Shown piece by piece: positions 63,163-64,000 of a DNA stretch of 64,000 nt. Numbering within the stretch: the stretch's first letter is position 1; each line of letters opens with the position of its first letter. The notes under the pieces are model-generated. The model had not been told where the DNA came from and did no database searches. It was given only the letters and a program-made list of their open reading frames with translations. Made by a program: the position numbers and the translations under genes. The stretch is from Phascolomyces articulosus (taxonomy: Eukaryota > Mucoromycota > Mucoromycetes > Mucorales > Lichtheimiaceae): positions 761,847 to 825,846 of the forward strand of contig JAIXMP010000021.1 of the NCBI GenBank assembly GCA_025677815.1, written 5' to 3'.

Positions 63163-63777
63163 TTATTCCTTAATATGGGAGTCATCGACTGGCCATTGTT
63201 GTAGCTGCTTTAAAGGTATATAAGGATATTCTTCATCTGATTGCGCACCGTACGCCCAGTGATCTGGGTTAATGTCATGATTGACTAAGTATTGATTATA
63301 ACCATCATGTTCTCCTTTACCAGATGGAAAGTTTTGAATGACGTGAACTAAGCGGGAGATACAAAATAATGGTAAAATTGCTTTGCGTGGTTTTTTTTCT
63401 TTACTCGTAAACTCTGGTTCGATAACTTGAAAGCCACTGGCATGCTTTGTATGCATTTTCTTATATAGCCAAACCAGACAGACAAATTCTTCTTCGTTCT
63501 GATCGTCGGAACTCAACAAGAAGTAACCAAGAACTTGAACAATTGTTTTGTCTTCAAGTTGTACAAAGTCGTAGCGTTCTTCTTCACGAAAGGCAGGATG
63601 TGCTCGTGCATACTCCTCATATTCGTCCCCTTCATCATCCATATCTATCATCTTTAAAAGTCTGTATGCCTTGACCTTGTGATAAACACATGTTAGATCG
63701 AATTTGTATAAGCAATTGACTTATATATAGTTTTTATATAACATTATGCTTACCCCCTTTTTATTTGGTTTTGGCAT
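63163..63777 (-). CDS. Small uncharacterised protein, possibly the 3' end of a longer gene
   Basis: Exons 63777-63754 and 63675-63163 give 178 residues (MPKPNKKG joined to VKAYRLLKMIDMDDEGDEYE). The intron has GTAAGC, a CTAAC branch site and CACAAG acceptor and keeps phase. After an acidic segment comes a compact domain: RYDFVQLEDKTIVQVLGYFL, EEFVCLVWLYKKM, FQVIEPEFTSKEKKPRKAIL, LFCISRLVHVIQNFPSGKGE and YLVNHDINPDHWAYGAQ. The pattern FVQL...V-G...SRLVHV...LVNHDINPD..W reminds me of C-terminal regions of uncharacterised mucoralean and transposase-associated proteins, but I cannot name the family. The frame stays open upstream of the ATG (to about 63825), and coding-like sequence continues to the window edge, so the true start may lie beyond 64000. 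Confidence 0.6.
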
Positions 63778-64000
63778 CTTTCTATAGCTTTCTCGTGCAG
63801 CACCAATTCTTTATATAGAAAGGTATATTCTTAATAAACAATATATATTATCAAAGTGTGGATTCAGTGTTTTTATCTTGTTGAATGGAATCCACTTGTC
63901 ATTCTTATCGACTCTGGATGAAATGATGTATTTTTTTGGTGGAAATTCGCTGTCTTTCTTTTTGCTGCTATCATTGGTTATAACATAAAAATATTTGAGG
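63778..64000 (-). other. Coding-like sequence at right edge
   Basis: On the minus strand about 63970-63850 reads without stops and with coding-like composition (SEFPPKKYIISSRVDKNDKW, IPFNKIKTLNPHF). It may be an upstream exon of the gene ending at 63163 or of a neighbour cut by the edge. No clean donor was found. Confidence 0.35.

Overview
The window looks like nuclear DNA of a filamentous fungus, most likely a mucoralean (Mucoromycota). The DNA is strongly AT-rich with many homopolymers and trinucleotide microsatellites. Genes carry short introns (about 50-155 nt) with GTAAGT/GTATGT-type donors and TAG/CAG acceptors, and coding regions encode long Gln/His/Ser/Pro runs. Protein types are typically fungal: an MscS channel, a DEP-RGS regulator, a cytochrome b5-acyl-CoA dehydrogenase fusion, a CaMKK-like kinase, Rac, PPR and F-box proteins. 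Species was inferred from style only; no search was run. No tRNA, rRNA, CRISPR or complete transposase was recognised.

Layout. 1-1017 (-): 5' part of an MscS-type channel. 4066-6269: a near-perfect 2.2 kb palindrome (two arms of about 1,048 bp, 108 bp spacer). 7326-8863 (+): senescence/spartin-domain protein. 10654-10911 (+): solo cytochrome b5 that duplicates the N-terminus of the cytochrome b5-acyl-CoA dehydrogenase gene at 12259-14268 (+). 14269-19009: gene-poor. 19010-21217 (-): RGS protein. 23075-24501 (-): unknown Pro-rich protein. 27040-29996 (+): cytochrome P450 with 12 exons. 30679-32450 (+): F-box protein with an X-box upstream. 34557-35335: P450 pseudogene that is part of a tandem segmental duplication. 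37724-38965 (-): low-complexity protein. 42016-43457 (-): PA-TM-RING ubiquitin ligase. 44522-47293 (+): CaMKK-like kinase. 48032-49147 (-): type I membrane protein ending in a PPPY motif. 51221-52160 (+): Rac GTPase. 52544-53853 (-): pyrimidine 5'-nucleotidase. 55180-58420 (-): PPR protein. 58421-63162: gene-poor, with a 30-bp tandem repeat. 63163-63777 (-): small uncharacterised protein at the right edge.

The genes do not form one pathway. Several belong to signalling and membrane traffic (RGS, CaMKK, Rac, RING ligase, PPxY membrane protein, MscS channel), others to lipid and nucleotide metabolism. The most unusual structures are the palindrome, the P450 segmental duplication that differs by presence or absence of an F-box gene, and the cytochrome b5 pair with an abrupt change in similarity. 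All exon structures were inferred by eye from frames and splice consensus; phases were checked to add up for each multi-exon gene, but RNA evidence is absent.
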